Of a stretch of DNA of 64,000 nucleotides, positions 1-11,894 are shown in pieces. The stretch's first letter is position 1. Each line of letters starts with the position of its first letter. Origin of the DNA: Tricholoma matsutake (lineage: Eukaryota > Basidiomycota > Agaricomycetes > Agaricales > Tricholomataceae); assembly GCA_026075535.2 (NCBI GenBank), contig AP026544.2, forward strand, positions 8,866,001-8,930,000, written 5' to 3'. Under the pieces are notes generated by a model. It saw nothing but the letters and a program-made list of their open reading frames with translations, ran no database searches and had not been told where the DNA came from. The position numbers were made by a program, and so were the translations under genes.

Positions 1-226
1 TATGATGGCAGGATATCGAAACATGTTGGAGAGTCAAACAAGAGTGGCTAGTATTCGGGCAGCTATACAGGATGATTTGAGATAATGGAGAGAGGCTTAC
101 CTATGGAATTATATATTGGATAATCATTATTTACATTTGGACTATGAAAGATATTCGAATGTATGTGAAACGATTACAACAATATAAAACCACCCTGCAA
201 AATGAAAGTGAGATCAATCTGACAAA
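1..226. other. Left edge, no assignable gene
   Basis: An AT-rich stretch. A short plus-strand reading frame from position 5 (about 28 codons, ending TAA) is open to the left edge and could be the tail of a gene, but it has no motif that I recognise. The minisatellite begins directly after it. Confidence 0.3.
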
Positions 227-1076
227 ATGACCCAACAAAATGGCCAGATAAGTATTCGGGTCATCTACTGTCGGGTCATCTGGTGTCGGGTCATCTGGTG
301 TCAGGTCATTTTGTCGGGTCATTTTGTCAGGTCATTTTGTCGGGTCATTTTGTCAGGTCATTTTGTCAGGTCATTTTGTCGGGTCATTTTGTTGGGTCAT
401 TGTGTCGGGTCGTTTTGTCAGATCATCTTGTTGGGTCATCTGGTGTCGGGACAAAATGGCCAGATAAGTATTCCAACCCAACACCAGATGACCCAACAGT
501 AGATGACCTGACCAGATGATCTGACAAAACGACCCGATGCAATGACCCGACAAAATGACCCAACAAAATGACCCAACAAAATGACCCGACAAAATGACCC
601 AACAAAATGACCCAACACCAGATGACCCAACACCAGATGACCCAACAAACCGACAAAATGACCCGATAAAATGACCCGACACCAGATGACCTGACAAAAT
701 GACCCGACAAAACGACCTGACACAATGAGCCAACACCAGATGAGCCGACACTATGACCTGATAAACGACTTGTTTTATCGGGTCATAGTGTCGGGTCATC
801 TGGTGTTGGCTCATTGTGTCGGGTCATTTTGTCGGGTCATTTTGTCCGGTCATTGGGTCATTTTGTCAGGTGATCATTTTGTCGGGTCATTTTGTTGGGT
901 CATTGCGTCGGGTCATTTTGTCGGGTCATTTTGTCGGGTCATTTTGTCGGGTCGTTTATCGGGTCATCTAGTGTCGGGTCATCTAGTGTCGGGTCGGAAT
1001 ACTTATCTGGCCATTTCACTGGGTCATTTTGTCAGGTCATTTCATCGGGTTATCTAGTGTCTGGTCAGGACACTTA
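227..1076. repeat. Foldback minisatellite, locus 1 (13-15 bp unit)
   Basis: Degenerate tandem array of a 13-base unit (GGGTCATTTTGTC) mixed with 15-base variants (GGGTCATCTGGTGTC, GGGTCATTGTGTC). From about 245 to 450 the unit reads forward, from about 470 to 780 it reads as the reverse complement (GACAAAATGACCC), and from about 780 to 1075 it reads forward again, so the array can fold into long hairpins. Long open frames in all six frames here (for example repeats of FCRVILSGHFVGS) are artefacts of the repeat, not genes. The same family recurs at 11095-11818. Confidence 0.9.
457..1013. mobile_element. Candidate foldback element inside minisatellite locus 1
   Basis: TGGCCAGATAAGTATTCC at 457-474 is matched as its reverse complement (GGAATACTTATCTGGCCA) at 996-1013, and minisatellite units run inward from both ends. 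This gives a 557-bp palindromic unit whose ends look like terminal inverted repeats. A further forward copy of the end motif starts at 241, and a diverged one lies near 11557 in the second minisatellite locus. I see no clear target-site duplication and no coding capacity, so it would be a non-autonomous element or simply an inverted satellite block. Confidence 0.45.
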
Positions 1077-1088
1077 TGTACTACTACT

Positions 1089-4000
1089 CTAATCAATATT
1101 CACCCCCAATCTAATAAATGACTTCCTTGCTGTATCAGCAAAATCCTCCCACATCACCTCCTGTTGTGCAGCATAGATCTTATGTCCATGAGAGTAATCA
1201 GCCTCTTTTCTCTTCCTCCACTCTGCTGCCCGATGATTGAAGTATGCTGTTGTCCATTTCATCTCATACTGAACAAGGGTGTTTTCCTCCATCGCTCATT
1301 CAAATGCTGCTTTTGCTCTCAGCCAGTTCACCCGGTGAACTACATATATATCTTTAGTTTTACACATCAGTCAATCTTTCATCCACTCACATTCTTTCAT
1401 ATAATTAGATGACAAACTGTCACCCTCGACATCCATATACCAGAACCATGGCAATGAATCATGCTTCCATCCAGACTCCTTTGGGTTTATCAATGTAGTA
1501 CTCATCTTTAGATGGCTCTGATCAAGGATTTGGAATTGATCTAGCATTTCTTTGAAGCTCCCGATGACACCAGGGCTTCCCTACCAGCCCAATAGTTTTG
1601 AGCATAGAGTCGTAAGGCCTGGTCGGTAGAGTGAATACCATCCCAAGATTTTGTTTTTCCTGTTTTAGGTCCCTTGGGTTGGATCTTCATAATGAACAAG
1701 AAAGCTTTCTTTCCCAGCATGAGCCTGATCCCTTTGAGGTTGTCGTTGCACTGCCCACTCCGGGGTTCTGTCTCAAGCTTTGCCAGCTCCACCAGCCCTC
1801 TCTCTCTGATTGCTTTGGCAGTCAGAGATGATGGCAATGCAATGATGGAAGTCTCAGGCCTGTTCCCCAATCCCACATCATTGAATGGGTTGGATGAAAC
1901 AGGGCAAGATATTAGATCAATCTCACCATCATCATCAGTGATGAAGACTTTGGAGGGTTCATAGGAGGAACTGATATTTTCCGATGATGAGTCAGGTCAG
2001 AGAAAGTGATTTGCTTTCCTCTGATGATCCAAGATTCTTGTGAGAAGCCGACTTCATTTCTTAGTAATTTTGATTTGCTCGGTCGTTGTCAGGACACCAC
2101 CAACCTGTCTCAGGTAACTTTGTAATGACAGCCTATCCCAAGAAAGGAGTGAAAATGCTGACAATAGCTTTACTAAACGCTTACTGAGATCCTTGAATTG
2201 AGATCCCTTCCAAAAGGAATTCCACTGAAGAGACTTTGCCTGAAGGCTGTTCTCAGCTCAATTGTAACTGCATCTTGGCTTTACCTGGGGATGCTTGAGT
2301 TCAGGGGATTGGAAATAAGAAATGAAGAGGACAGTACCTTGTTTGCATTTCAGGGCATAGTAATCCATACTCTTGACATTTTCATCCCTATTTTGTTGCG
2401 CCATCATCTCACCCTCTCTCCACGCTTCTAAATCTGCTGGTGCTGCTGACTCAGTCAGTTTCTTATAGGATTCTTCCGACCCCTTCAACAAATTCATTGC
2501 CCATTTCATCTTCCAAACCAATGATGATTCTACATTGAATAATACAGTCAATATTCAGTGTAGGGGAAGGATGATGAGACATTTACTCATGCCGATTAGC
2601 TTTTTCCAGTTCGAGTGATTCATGTGGTCATCCAGAATTTCATTCCGATGGGCCATAGTCGCACTCTTGGCACTTCAGGATGTTTTGTTCAAGACAGCCC
2701 ACAAAGTTTCCACAATTTCGCCATCAATTACACCACTCCCTGGCACATACGCTAATGTATATCTAGGAAGGCAATCATCAATGTGTCCTACCACATGAAA
2801 GTCCCCGATCGCTCCTGTGATCCTAAGACCTTCTGGGATAGACAGAAAGGGTGACTGATTCACTCGGAGGTGAAAGTTGATTATCCACTGACAAAAGATG
2901 TCATATACAAGTAGCGATCGATTGATCCCCTTCATCGTCTTGCTGTTCAGGGCTTTACAAATTGCATAGTCGATGTTTTTCTGCCTGTAAATTCAGATGA
3001 AAGGGCTTGTAAATTGAGGATTCATGATGGGAAGAGACTTACTGCTCTCCTTTTTGAAAGTCAATGGTGGCCTCGGGTTGAAAAAATCCATGCCAAAGAC
3101 AAACCACCGATCCGATACCAGTTGCATCATAGCCAGCAACATTGACATTCTGATCAGCTTTGAACTCATTGCATGTACAGGGAGGCTGCTTGAATTCCCT
3201 GGCTATCTTGAGGTGAGCTTTATAATCCGAGCTCTCTGTCATAAAGCTCTGGCCATTTGTCAGTGGCATGTCATCCTCGGGTCATTTCTGACGTTGATGA
3301 GAAGCTGTAAAATTCCCATCAATGGCAAAAGACTGAGTATAAACCCATCTAAAATATCTTTAGTGTTTATCGGGGACTTGGTGTAAAAGTAGTGCTTGCT
3401 GTTCTTCATCATTCTTCCAATCTTCAGGCAAATTAATCCCAACCTGTGGACAGGCGGGGCAAAGGACAGCGAGATCCCCGAGTCCTGGACTTTCAACGTT
3501 ATGCCCAAATCCATGCCACTTCAGATGTTTGAGGTTCCGGAATTGCCTTGTACATTGGAGAAGTTCCCGATATCGGTCCTGGCAGATTACATGAGTATCA
3601 GTGTTGTGATGATCAGTATTTCAATTGGTGGGATGGAGCTTACTGGAATAGTTTTGGGAAAGCATGTGGAGGTAAATCTCCTCAGCTTCTGGTAGTAATG
3701 CCAAGCAGAGGATTTGCACTCCTGGTTTTTGGCAAGGAAGGAATCTAGACCTTCAAATGTGAACAAGGTCTTGACTTGCTTGAAGGAGGCAGGGAAGAAG
3801 TGCAGATCAAGGGCCTGTATATCATCAGGTATGTGTCCAGGGCACCTGCACCATTGGATCGGAAGATGGTGGACACCATTGCTATGAATGATGACTAGTA
3901 CATTCTTCGCATAGGTAGTTTTATCCCTAACATCTCTCTCCAGCAACGATCCATCATCTTCCAATTCCATTTGAGAGAAAGGAACTGAGCCGAACTCGAG

Positions 4001-4617
4001 GTCATCATCATCATCCAATAACTCAGATGGGAGATCAGGAAGGCCAAACAGCTGTTCATCCTCACCCTCTTCTTGGTGGGAGTCATCACTGGGGTTTGAG
4101 GGGCATAGCTTCCCACCATGACCAAAGTGAAGGGTAAGACTGGCCTGTAGAAGGGTGGAATCTTTGAAGTACTCATTTTCCCAGTGTTGAATCTTGTGAA
4201 AGGGGTTGTTCCGATGAGCCTTCTGACAACAGTCCTTGCAAAACATCAGACGTCCAAGACAGTCCAAACAACGCCAGTCTCCCGATGACCCACAGCTGCT
4301 GCAAAGCATCTTGATCAGAGGCGCCTTGGATGAGAGAATACATGCTAAATAGAACTTCCTTTTATGCAGGTAATCCCTCATGTAGTCATTTTGTGACTGA
4401 ATACAAAAGGTCAAAAAGGTATCGAGGGCCAAATGGGTAAGGCTCTCACCTTAGACTTTGGAAGTTGGAGGAATTCTAAGAGCACATTGTCAAAGTTAAT
4501 ATTTTGTTCATCTTCAACTGAAACTGAGGGAGTCAATCCTTTGATAGGTGTGGAAGGGGACTTGGATGGGGACATGGAGGAGTGTGAATTTTGCTTGCTA
4601 ACTTTCGTCTTCTTCAC
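1089..4617 (-). pseudogene. KDZ (Kyakuja-Dileera-Zisupton) transposase, decayed
   Basis: DNA transposase of the fungal KDZ superfamily, read on the minus strand. From the start at 4617: a short N-terminus; a clean 53-bp intron (4397-4449); a CxC2-type cysteine cluster (CSSCG, WRCLDCLG, FCKDCCQKAH) at about 4180-4310; then the conserved block from WCRCPGH through the DRYRELLQ region; FAIDGNF with the first catalytic aspartate near 3330; TCNEFKA and ATGIGSVV near 3100-3180; YDIFCQW and FHVVGHIDDC near 2760-2900; GVIDGEIVETLW near 2700; and C-terminal helices at 1541-1876 and 1089-1292. An intron is also visible between the TIP and DRYR coding blocks. The frame is broken by a TAA near 3360 and by a TGA at 3282-3284 where CGA (Arg) fits, and the C-terminal part is in several frames. 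The family assignment is strong; exact exon limits downstream of 3590 are not. Confidence 0.85.
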
Positions 4618-4923
4618 CAGGCCTCAAGCTGTGTAATGGCTGGTAGTGCTGATAATTAGAGTGTCACCACTGGCTATATTTCTGAGATTAGGATTGAATT
4701 TTTTGATAGGCATGAGATGTTGGTTGCTTGTGTGAACTGCTGACTAACCATCAATCATCAGATGTGAGGGTCCCAGGGCAATTCAGACCTGCTGGTGGTG
4801 CCAAAGAAATTCATTCACTCATAGCTCTTAATGGATCACTTTGGGATTATCAATATCGACTGATCAATAGATGCCTATGATAGTATTTCGAGAGCATTCC
4901 AATGAAATGTGCAAATCATCACC

Positions 4924-6243
4924 ATGGTTCCTCCCCATCAGCAAAATTCCTCACAGCAAGAGCTTTTTGCTCAAATTGCTCAGCAACTTGTTGTTCTGAT
5001 CATCAACATTGTCATTCCTGAAACCTTGAAGATTATACAGCAGTATTATTTCAAGGAGCCATGTTACACGTCAATTCTCACAGGGCAGGCTTGGGTCAAT
5101 GAACTACTCCATGGTCATCTGAAGTGCATTCACACAGCTCTTGGAATGAATAAGCAAGTTTTCAGGGCTCTCGTGTCTGAATTATGAGGGATGGGCCATG
5201 GGGATTCCAATTACATCACTCTTGAAGAGCAGCTTGCTATTTTTCTATATTGTTGTGTCACTGGTCTTCCTATCCGCCATCTTGAGGAAAGGTTTCAACA
5301 TGCTCCCGAGACAATATCTGTGTAAAAAATTCATTTATTTCTGCTATCATCATTTTGGACTCATAGGTTCACAGATACTTCCGTAAAATGGCTCGTATCT
5401 TTGCATTTGCTCCTTTCAATTCCAAATACATAAAACAAATATCCCCCGATGATCCACCTTCATCAAGACTTTTCAACAATCTGAAATTATGGCCTTTTCT
5501 CCGATCTGCCCTTGGGGCAATCGATGGTAGCCACATCCATGCCACTGCTCATGCTGAGTATCATGAAGCATGGTGCAACCGGAAGGGCTTCATATCACAG
5601 AACTGCTTGTTCAGTTGTTTGTTCAATCTTCTTTTCACATATGTCCTTACCGGATGGGAGGGCTCTGCATCAGATGCCTGAGTTTATGAAAGTGCGATCT
5701 CTGATGATCTAATTGTACCTGAGGGATCATATCTCCTTGCCGATGCAGGCTTCCCACATTGCAAGGAGCTTCTTGTTCCCTACCGCAGCATCCATTATCA
5801 TCTTGCTGAATGGGGGCATGCCTCATTACGGTATGTTTGTGTTTTTCAGTATAAGGCATGTCTAAATTCATGAAATGTCCAGACCACAAAATAAAGAGGA
5901 GCTTTTCAACTTGCATCATGCTCAGGCAAGAAATGTAATCGAGCACATTTTTGGAGTTCTCAAGAAGCGCTTTCGCATACTTTTGATTGGCCCAGAATAT
6001 GACATGACAATCCAAGCACAAATTCCGGCAGCATTGTGTGCTATACATAATTTTATTCGCATTCATGATCATCACGAAGAAGAACTTGCAAGTGAAGAAT
6101 ACCCAAACCAAGGTGGCCACACTGGTGATGGCTTTGTGCGACAAGCCAGCAATGTAGAAGACAACAACCCAAATGGGGCAGTTGCAGGTCGGCGAAACAA
6201 GATTGCACAGTCAATGTGGAATAGCTATCAGGCGATTTTGTGA
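4924..6243 (+). pseudogene. PIF/Harbinger transposase (DDE_Tnp_4 / HARBI1-like), two nonsense codons
   Basis: Transposase that cuts and pastes a PIF/Harbinger DNA element. Visible blocks: HLEERFQHAPETIS (helix-turn-helix region), ALGAIDGSHI with the first catalytic Asp, NRKGFISQN, WEGSASDA, LLADAGFPHC with the second Asp, PYRSIHYHLAEW, and NKEELFNLHHAQARN-VIEHIFGVLK with the catalytic Glu, ending AIHNFIRIHDHH. Introns fit at about 5321-5365 and at 5831-5882 (52 bp). All coding blocks are in register, but TGA stops at 5185-5187 and 5679-5681 interrupt them, at positions where Arg (CGA) fits the family. With those codons intact the product would be about 400 residues, the normal length. It is convergent with the Myb-like gene at 6333-7902, the usual two-gene layout of Harbinger elements. 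Confidence 0.88.
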
Positions 6244-6332
6244 GAATGCGAGGCCAGTGACGATGTTGATGAATTTTTGTACAATACAGATGTAGAGTAA
6301 TACAGTGTACAGTACAGTTAGTGTACAAAACT

Positions 6333-7902
6333 TTAGGATACAGCTGGCTTCAAGATTGTTTGGAGAGCATAACACAATGTATTTTCCCGCTGCACATCAG
6401 ACATGGCTATGAGACTACCGGCAGCATTTGGATTATTGCTATAATAGAATGAAAGAGCACCTTGTTCATTATCATCAATATGGTCTGCATTTTTGATCAG
6501 CTCCATTGCCAACTCGATTCGCCGTGCATCCAATTGAAACAGGCTTTGTTGCATAGTCGTATTAAGATTGTTGATGGCCCCAGTTGCTCCAACAAGAGCA
6601 GAGATGCTTGTATTGGTCTTCGTTGATGTCGTTGCACTTGATTGTGGCTTTGAAGCAGTTTTGGATGGCAGCTGATTGGGCATGTGATCATCCCCTGATG
6701 CCCGTTTGCATTTTCCCGATGACTTCAATTTCACTGAGGGCATGCTAGGAGCTGATGCCGGGGTAGGGGGATGTGAGGATGCTGACATAGGGGGATGCGA
6801 AGATGCCGAAGCAGGGGGCTGTGAGAATGCTGATGTAAGGGGATGCAAAGGGGGCTGTGAGAATGCCAAAGCAAGAGGGGCTGAGGATGGAGTCGTTGTC
6901 GGGACTGATAGGATAGAGAGCGAAGATGAGGCTGTTGCAGGTAGTTGGCCTAGTAAAGGACGTGACAACGTTGATGGGAGGGCTGGATCAACAACATCCA
7001 TGAAAGTCAAGCCATCTTGTGTGGCAGGAAAGATGATCCTGGCTGAAGACAAAGGGGCAGCATGCCCAGTCTCATTAACCTCACCATTCCCATCAATCAA
7101 GAGGTTGGGAGGGGCTTGGGCAGTGCCCCTGTGTGCAAATTGACCTTTTGCAATAGATTTCTCCATGATCGCTTGCATTTTCACATATTGTGGAAATGAT
7201 GCATTGAGGAGCTGACAACAGTACCTTTTCTGTGATTTGAAGGTTAGATACATATGAAAATAACAATATAATAGGAACGTACCCGTTCCTTCCCTAAATT
7301 CTTCTCAAAATCCTCGTAATGTTGAAGCTCAGCACTCGTTTGTGCCCAGATACCTGATCCAGCAGGCATTGCACCCATTCCCAACCTTCCATAGTAATCC
7401 TCAACCACCCTGTACATATCTTTATACTAGTAGAATGGTAAAATGGAGGAAAAGGATGTAGAATGATTATATCACACACCATAGTAAACTTGGCTTTGAT
7501 GGCAGCTATTGTTCGCGGAGAATGTGGGTGCTTGGTGTCAAGATGCAGTTTAGCTGCTGTCCAGACAACTGGCTTGAAGTTCCCTGGAGAGCTGGCTTCA
7601 GAACGGCGGTTGTACAAGAAAGCAACGAGGTCTTCAATTTCTTGATCTGACCACTTCTTCGCTTGACTCTTCACTGCTTCAGATGTTGTGGCATCATCAG
7701 CATTGATGGAGGGGAGCACATCCATAAGGATAGGGAGACAGATCTGTACAGCAGCAGCTGCATAGTGAAGAATGTGTTGATGTAGATTATCAATTGGCAT
7801 ATAATTGAAACCTAGAGACATCGCGGGAGGGAGGTGGAGAACGAAGTCTTTCGGCACCCGCCAGCAGGTTACCCTCTGTAAAAAAGGAAATTTCTCAGTC
7901 AT
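6333..7902 (-). CDS. Myb/SANT-like partner protein of the Harbinger element
   Basis: Harbinger elements carry a second gene whose Myb/SANT-like protein binds the element ends and helps to import the transposase. Here the N-terminal part (7902 downward) contains the trihelix-like block KKWSDQEIEDLVAFLYNRR ... FKPVVWTAAKLHL ... RTIAAIKAKFTMV, then GWEWVQCLLDQ, all typical of fungal Myb/SANT-like proteins. An intron of about 50 bp (about 7232-7282) joins FEKNLGKER to KRYCCQLL; another lies near 7425-7475. The C-terminal half is low-complexity Pro/Ser/Ala with short repeats (SASSHPP) followed by a helical tail (LDARRIELAMELIKNADHI). No nonsense codon was found in the exons I could follow, unlike its transposase neighbour. 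The start at 7902 is the first ATG in frame, but a further upstream exon is possible. Confidence 0.72.
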
Positions 7903-8789
7903 GTGATAGTTAGGTGCAAGCCAACAAAGTCAGGTAAACATTAAAAAACTGGTCAAAATGTCAGGTCAAAGAATGCAACGCTAGTAGTAGTAGTAGTAGT
8001 AGTATTCAAGTAGTATTGAAGAAGATGGTAGGGAGATTTAGTGGCTATCACGTGACTACACAATCATGACGTATCAAGTCTATCACACAAATGACATTTG
8101 TACAATATTCTAACTCCATAAGTTCTGAATACATTGTTAGACATGTTAAGAATTTAAGGTTTTAACTCAAAAACTCCAAGTTTTGCTTTGTTCAGAACAT
8201 AAGTAGATGGTGGTGTACAAACCGCAATTTACATTAGATCAGAAACTTCTAACCATGAAACAACCAATGACACTTGTTCCTCATGATCTCATCTTATCTT
8301 TGAAGAATGTATATTATGGGGATTTATGATTTAGACAGTGCTTTTTTTCTTATGCCTTTTTACAACCAAACTATCTAGAAGTGATGCCAACTGACTCAAA
8401 TATATGACTTCATACTAGGTGACAAAAAGAAAGTTGACAAGTGGTTTGATTAAACTGAAAGATTGGTCTCCAAATGATCACTGATATGATTGCTGAGCAT
8501 TTCTGAGCATTCCTTGGAGCATATTGGTCAATATGTGTGATCAGTGACTGGACTCATACAATTAGGGGCTTTTCAAGACTCAGGATCGATGGATTAATTA
8601 ATGATCAACAATGATCAACAATGATCAAAATTGATCAACCATGATCGACCATGATCGACAATGATCAGTATAATTGATTCCATAATGAAATGATTTCCCC
8701 TGCATCCTGATTTGTACTTGTTTCAATACCACAACACCAAAAATACACTTATCCACCATCACATCACATACATTACATCACTATATGCT
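7903..8789. repeat. Intergenic AT-rich DNA with two simple repeats
   Basis: No gene seen. It holds an AGT trinucleotide run at about 7982-8003 and a run of about eight 10-base units (AATGATCAAC and variants) at 8590-8670. The latter may belong to the end of the Harbinger element, but I could not match it to an inverted copy on the left side. Confidence 0.6.
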
Positions 8790-11018
8790 ATGCCAGCTGA
8801 AGCCCATGTTCCTCCCGAACTCATCAACTTTAAGCTGACAGGGGAAGATGTGGAAATCCTAGAAGCCAGAAAGGAACAATGGCGAGAGGGAGATCATTCA
8901 CAGTGGAACAGAATTGGTCAGAAAGTTTATGACGAAATGAAGAAAAAGAATCCCCACTGGTCTAGGGAAGATAAGGAGTTGAGGAAGAAGGTCAGTTCAT
9001 GAATTGGAAAGTATTTTGCAATGCCTTTGAACAGGGCATTTTTAAACAGGGTGTACATGCTTGGTTCCATACATATGGAAGAACTAGAGAATCGTCCGAG
9101 AAATTTAAGGGGATCAAGAAATGGATGAGTAGAAGGGTTCTCAGCGTTCAGGCAAAAGGGGAGTTAAAGGAAACGATTCAAGGAAAAACGGGTGGATGGG
9201 TAGAAGATACTTCATGCAAGGCGGACAATCAAAAGGCATTTGGCACATACCAGAAGGAGTTGAGTAACCTTTGGGGGAAGACATCGGAAGCAGAGAAAAG
9301 AAAGATGGAGGACCTGGCCGATATATGGAATCGAATGGGTCCCCCAGCTGAGGAGCAAGCAAGGTAGGTCATTCATGTTGAATATTGGTATTATCAATAC
9401 TAATGCAGAACAGGAATGCAAAACAGGCTCATAAGCATGTGAAGTCCTTCTGCAAGCAAATGAAAAAGTCTTGTGGAATGGACTGTTTGGTATTAACATG
9501 CCACAAGGAAGTGAATGGAGTACTTGTCACGAACACGTTAAGTCTGTTCACTGTCTGAATTTGTTTCTGCCAGTTAAATCTTTTTCTTTGTAGGCATGAA
9601 TTTATGGGAGATCTCGGAGAGAAGTCTTTCTTCCAAGCAAACAAAAATTGGGATACCAAGCCAATCATGGGGCTTCTAAACATGCATGCAAAGGAGATGT
9701 ATTGTAAATGGATAATTTCTCATCGGAAAGATTCAAAATAATTGTCTTTTGTTAGCTGCAGCTGAAGAAGCAAAGTTCCAAGTTCCTATTGGAACCTCAA
9801 GTTGAAAGCCATATGTTCAGTTGGATACGGATGCCAACGGGAATCCATTGCTTCCTGAGCCGACTGACTGGCCGAGCAAAGGGATGGATAAGAAAGCGTT
9901 AATCAGGTCATATGTCGGGTCAGCATATCGTGAGTGGGTCGGCAATCATTCGTTCATTCTCATCCCAGATGACTTGTCAGGTCTGGCTTGCAGTAATGAA
10001 CGTGCAATCCCTCCTTGGATGTCGTTCATTGAAGATGCAGATAAGTACTTTGGGGGGGATCAGGTTCCTGATGGTTTCAAGCTTATGGATCCATCGAGGA
10101 TGAAGGACCACCAGATCAAGGAGATTTTGACATTTTGGTACTCTAATCAGGAAAGCGATGGTTTCGGTTTCAAATTCTATCAGGACAAAAAATTGAAGGG
10201 AAAGAAGAGATCAAGAGATGATTCCAATTCCAATTCTGATTCCGATTCCAATGCTGATTCCGATGCCAAAACACCAAGCCGCCCAAGCCGCCCAAGGACC
10301 AAGAAGAGTGAGAGGGAGGGTAAAGGCAAGGAAAAGAGGGTGGAGAAGCCTGAGGAAAGGTGGACTGACGATATTGTTCCAGATTCAAGAAGGCGTAAAT
10401 GGAGGGCTCCCACATTAAATGAGGTTGAGGAATTGGGTGAAGTGTTTGATTTCACATTGGTTGATCAGATGGAGTCCTCGGAAGAGGAAGATGTAATGCA
10501 GTCCGGACAACCGAAGGGCGGGCCAAGCAAGACACCAATTCCGATCACAGGAAATTCCAGAAATAGCAAGATGCATCCAGTTAGGAAATGGCAGAAGCTC
10601 AGCCTGGCGACAGAACTTGTTCAAAAGAGTATGATGCAACCTTTAAGCAAACAGACTGGTAGGGCCATGGATGCTGGGAAGAGTGCCAACACTGCGACAA
10701 ATGAGTATGAGATTCATGGGGGGGATCAGCAAGAACCAGAGATGATGCAGAAAGGAAAGGTGATGAAATCAAGGTTGGCTGAGAAGATAAAGGAACCACC
10801 AAAGAAGAAGCCAAAAGTTTCTATCGATGTACCTGCTCATTCACAGTCATTGGGTAAGCTTGGTCTATTTTGTCCAAGATGATGAATAATTGAAATGTCC
10901 TGCAGTTTTGAAGCCCCCTCAAAGGTGGTCTACTCGAAACACAACTGAAAAACCAGTACCAATAAGTGGGCAGCCTAATTTAAAGATAATTCCAAAGAAG
11001 GCAGAGATGAAGAAATGA
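8790..11018 (+). CDS. Fungal-restricted multi-exon protein, function unknown
   Basis: I recognise the pattern of an expanded Agaricomycete family of unknown function. The start ATG at 8790 opens MPAEAHVPPELINFK. The first exon ends in ELRKK and splices over about 55 bp to GVHAWFHTYGRTRESSEKF. Later blocks are FGTYQKELSNLWGKTSEAEKR, HVKSFCKQMKKSCGMDCLVL, MGDLGEKSFFQANKNWDTKP, then one long exon (from about 9815) with LIRSYVGSAYREWVG, PPWMSFIEDADKYFGG and MDPSRMKDHQIKEIL. The tail is charged and low-complexity, with an SNSDSDSN repeat and Lys-rich stretches that look like nuclear localisation signals. A last intron (about 10854-10904) leads to a short exon ending TGA at 11016-11018, just before the second minisatellite. 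No disruption was seen, so this may be a functional gene. A DNA- or chromatin-associated role is only an inference from composition. Confidence 0.6.
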
Positions 11019-11094
11019 AAGGGAAGGAAAATGTAAACATAGAATAGTATCCAGACAAGCATAGTGGTCTTTGTTTGAAATTTTTGAGCATTCA

Positions 11095-11818
11095 CTATAG
11101 ACAAATGACCTGACAAAATGACCCGACAAAACGACCCAACAAAATGAGCCAACAAAATGACCTGACAAAATGATCCGACAAAATGGCCCGACAAAATGAC
11201 CTGACAAAATGACCCGACAAAATGACCTGACAGTAAATGACCCGACCAGATGATCCAACAAAATGACCTGACACAATGACCCGACACAATGACCTGACCA
11301 AAGCGAGCCGACGCTAGATGACCCAACACCAGATGACCGGACACCAGATGACCCGACAAACGACCCAACAAAATGACCCGACAAAATGACCCGACAAAAT
11401 GACCCGACAAAATGACCCGACAAAATGACCCGACCAAAGCGACCCGACCCTAGATGACCCGACACCAGATGACCCGACAAACAACCCGACAAAATGATCA
11501 CCTAGCCAAGTAACCTGAGGATGTGACAAAATGACCTGACTAAAGGACCCGACAAATTGACCAAATAAGTATTGTGACCCGACAATAGATGACCCGACAC
11601 AAGATGACCCGACACTAGATGACCCGACAAAATGTCGGGTCATTTTGTCAGGTCATGTTGTCGGTTCATTGTGTTGGGTCATTTTGTCGGGTCATTTTGT
11701 CGGGTCATCGGGTCATTTTGTTGGGTCATTTCTTGAGATCATGTCGGGTCATTTTGTCAGGTCATGTTGTCAGGTCATTTTGTCGGGTCGTTTTCTCCCG
11801 TCATCATTTTGTCACCTC
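11095..11818. repeat. Foldback minisatellite, locus 2
   Basis: Same family as 227-1076. From 11095 to about 11632 the array reads GACAAAATGACCC; from 11635 to 11818 it reads GGGTCATTTTGTC, so the locus is one large inverted repeat with its turning point near 11634. A diverged copy of the end motif (AAATAAGTATTGTGACCC) lies at about 11563-11580. Confidence 0.88.
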
Positions 11819-11894
11819 AGTTATGTACTAGTTTGCATGCAGTAATCCATGAACACCTATCTTACCAAAGCTGTTGACAATAATCATTTTAACA

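Noticed and set aside
227..1090. Long six-frame ORFs with FCRVILSGHFVGS repeats
   Set aside because: They are translations of the 13-bp satellite, present in every frame and on both strands.
6706..7143. Plus-strand 145-codon Gly/Ala/Asp-rich frame
   Set aside because: Shadow of the minus-strand Myb-like gene's low-complexity segment.
227..11818. CRISPR-like array in the minisatellite
   Set aside because: Units are contiguous and degenerate with no unique spacers, and the organism is a eukaryote.
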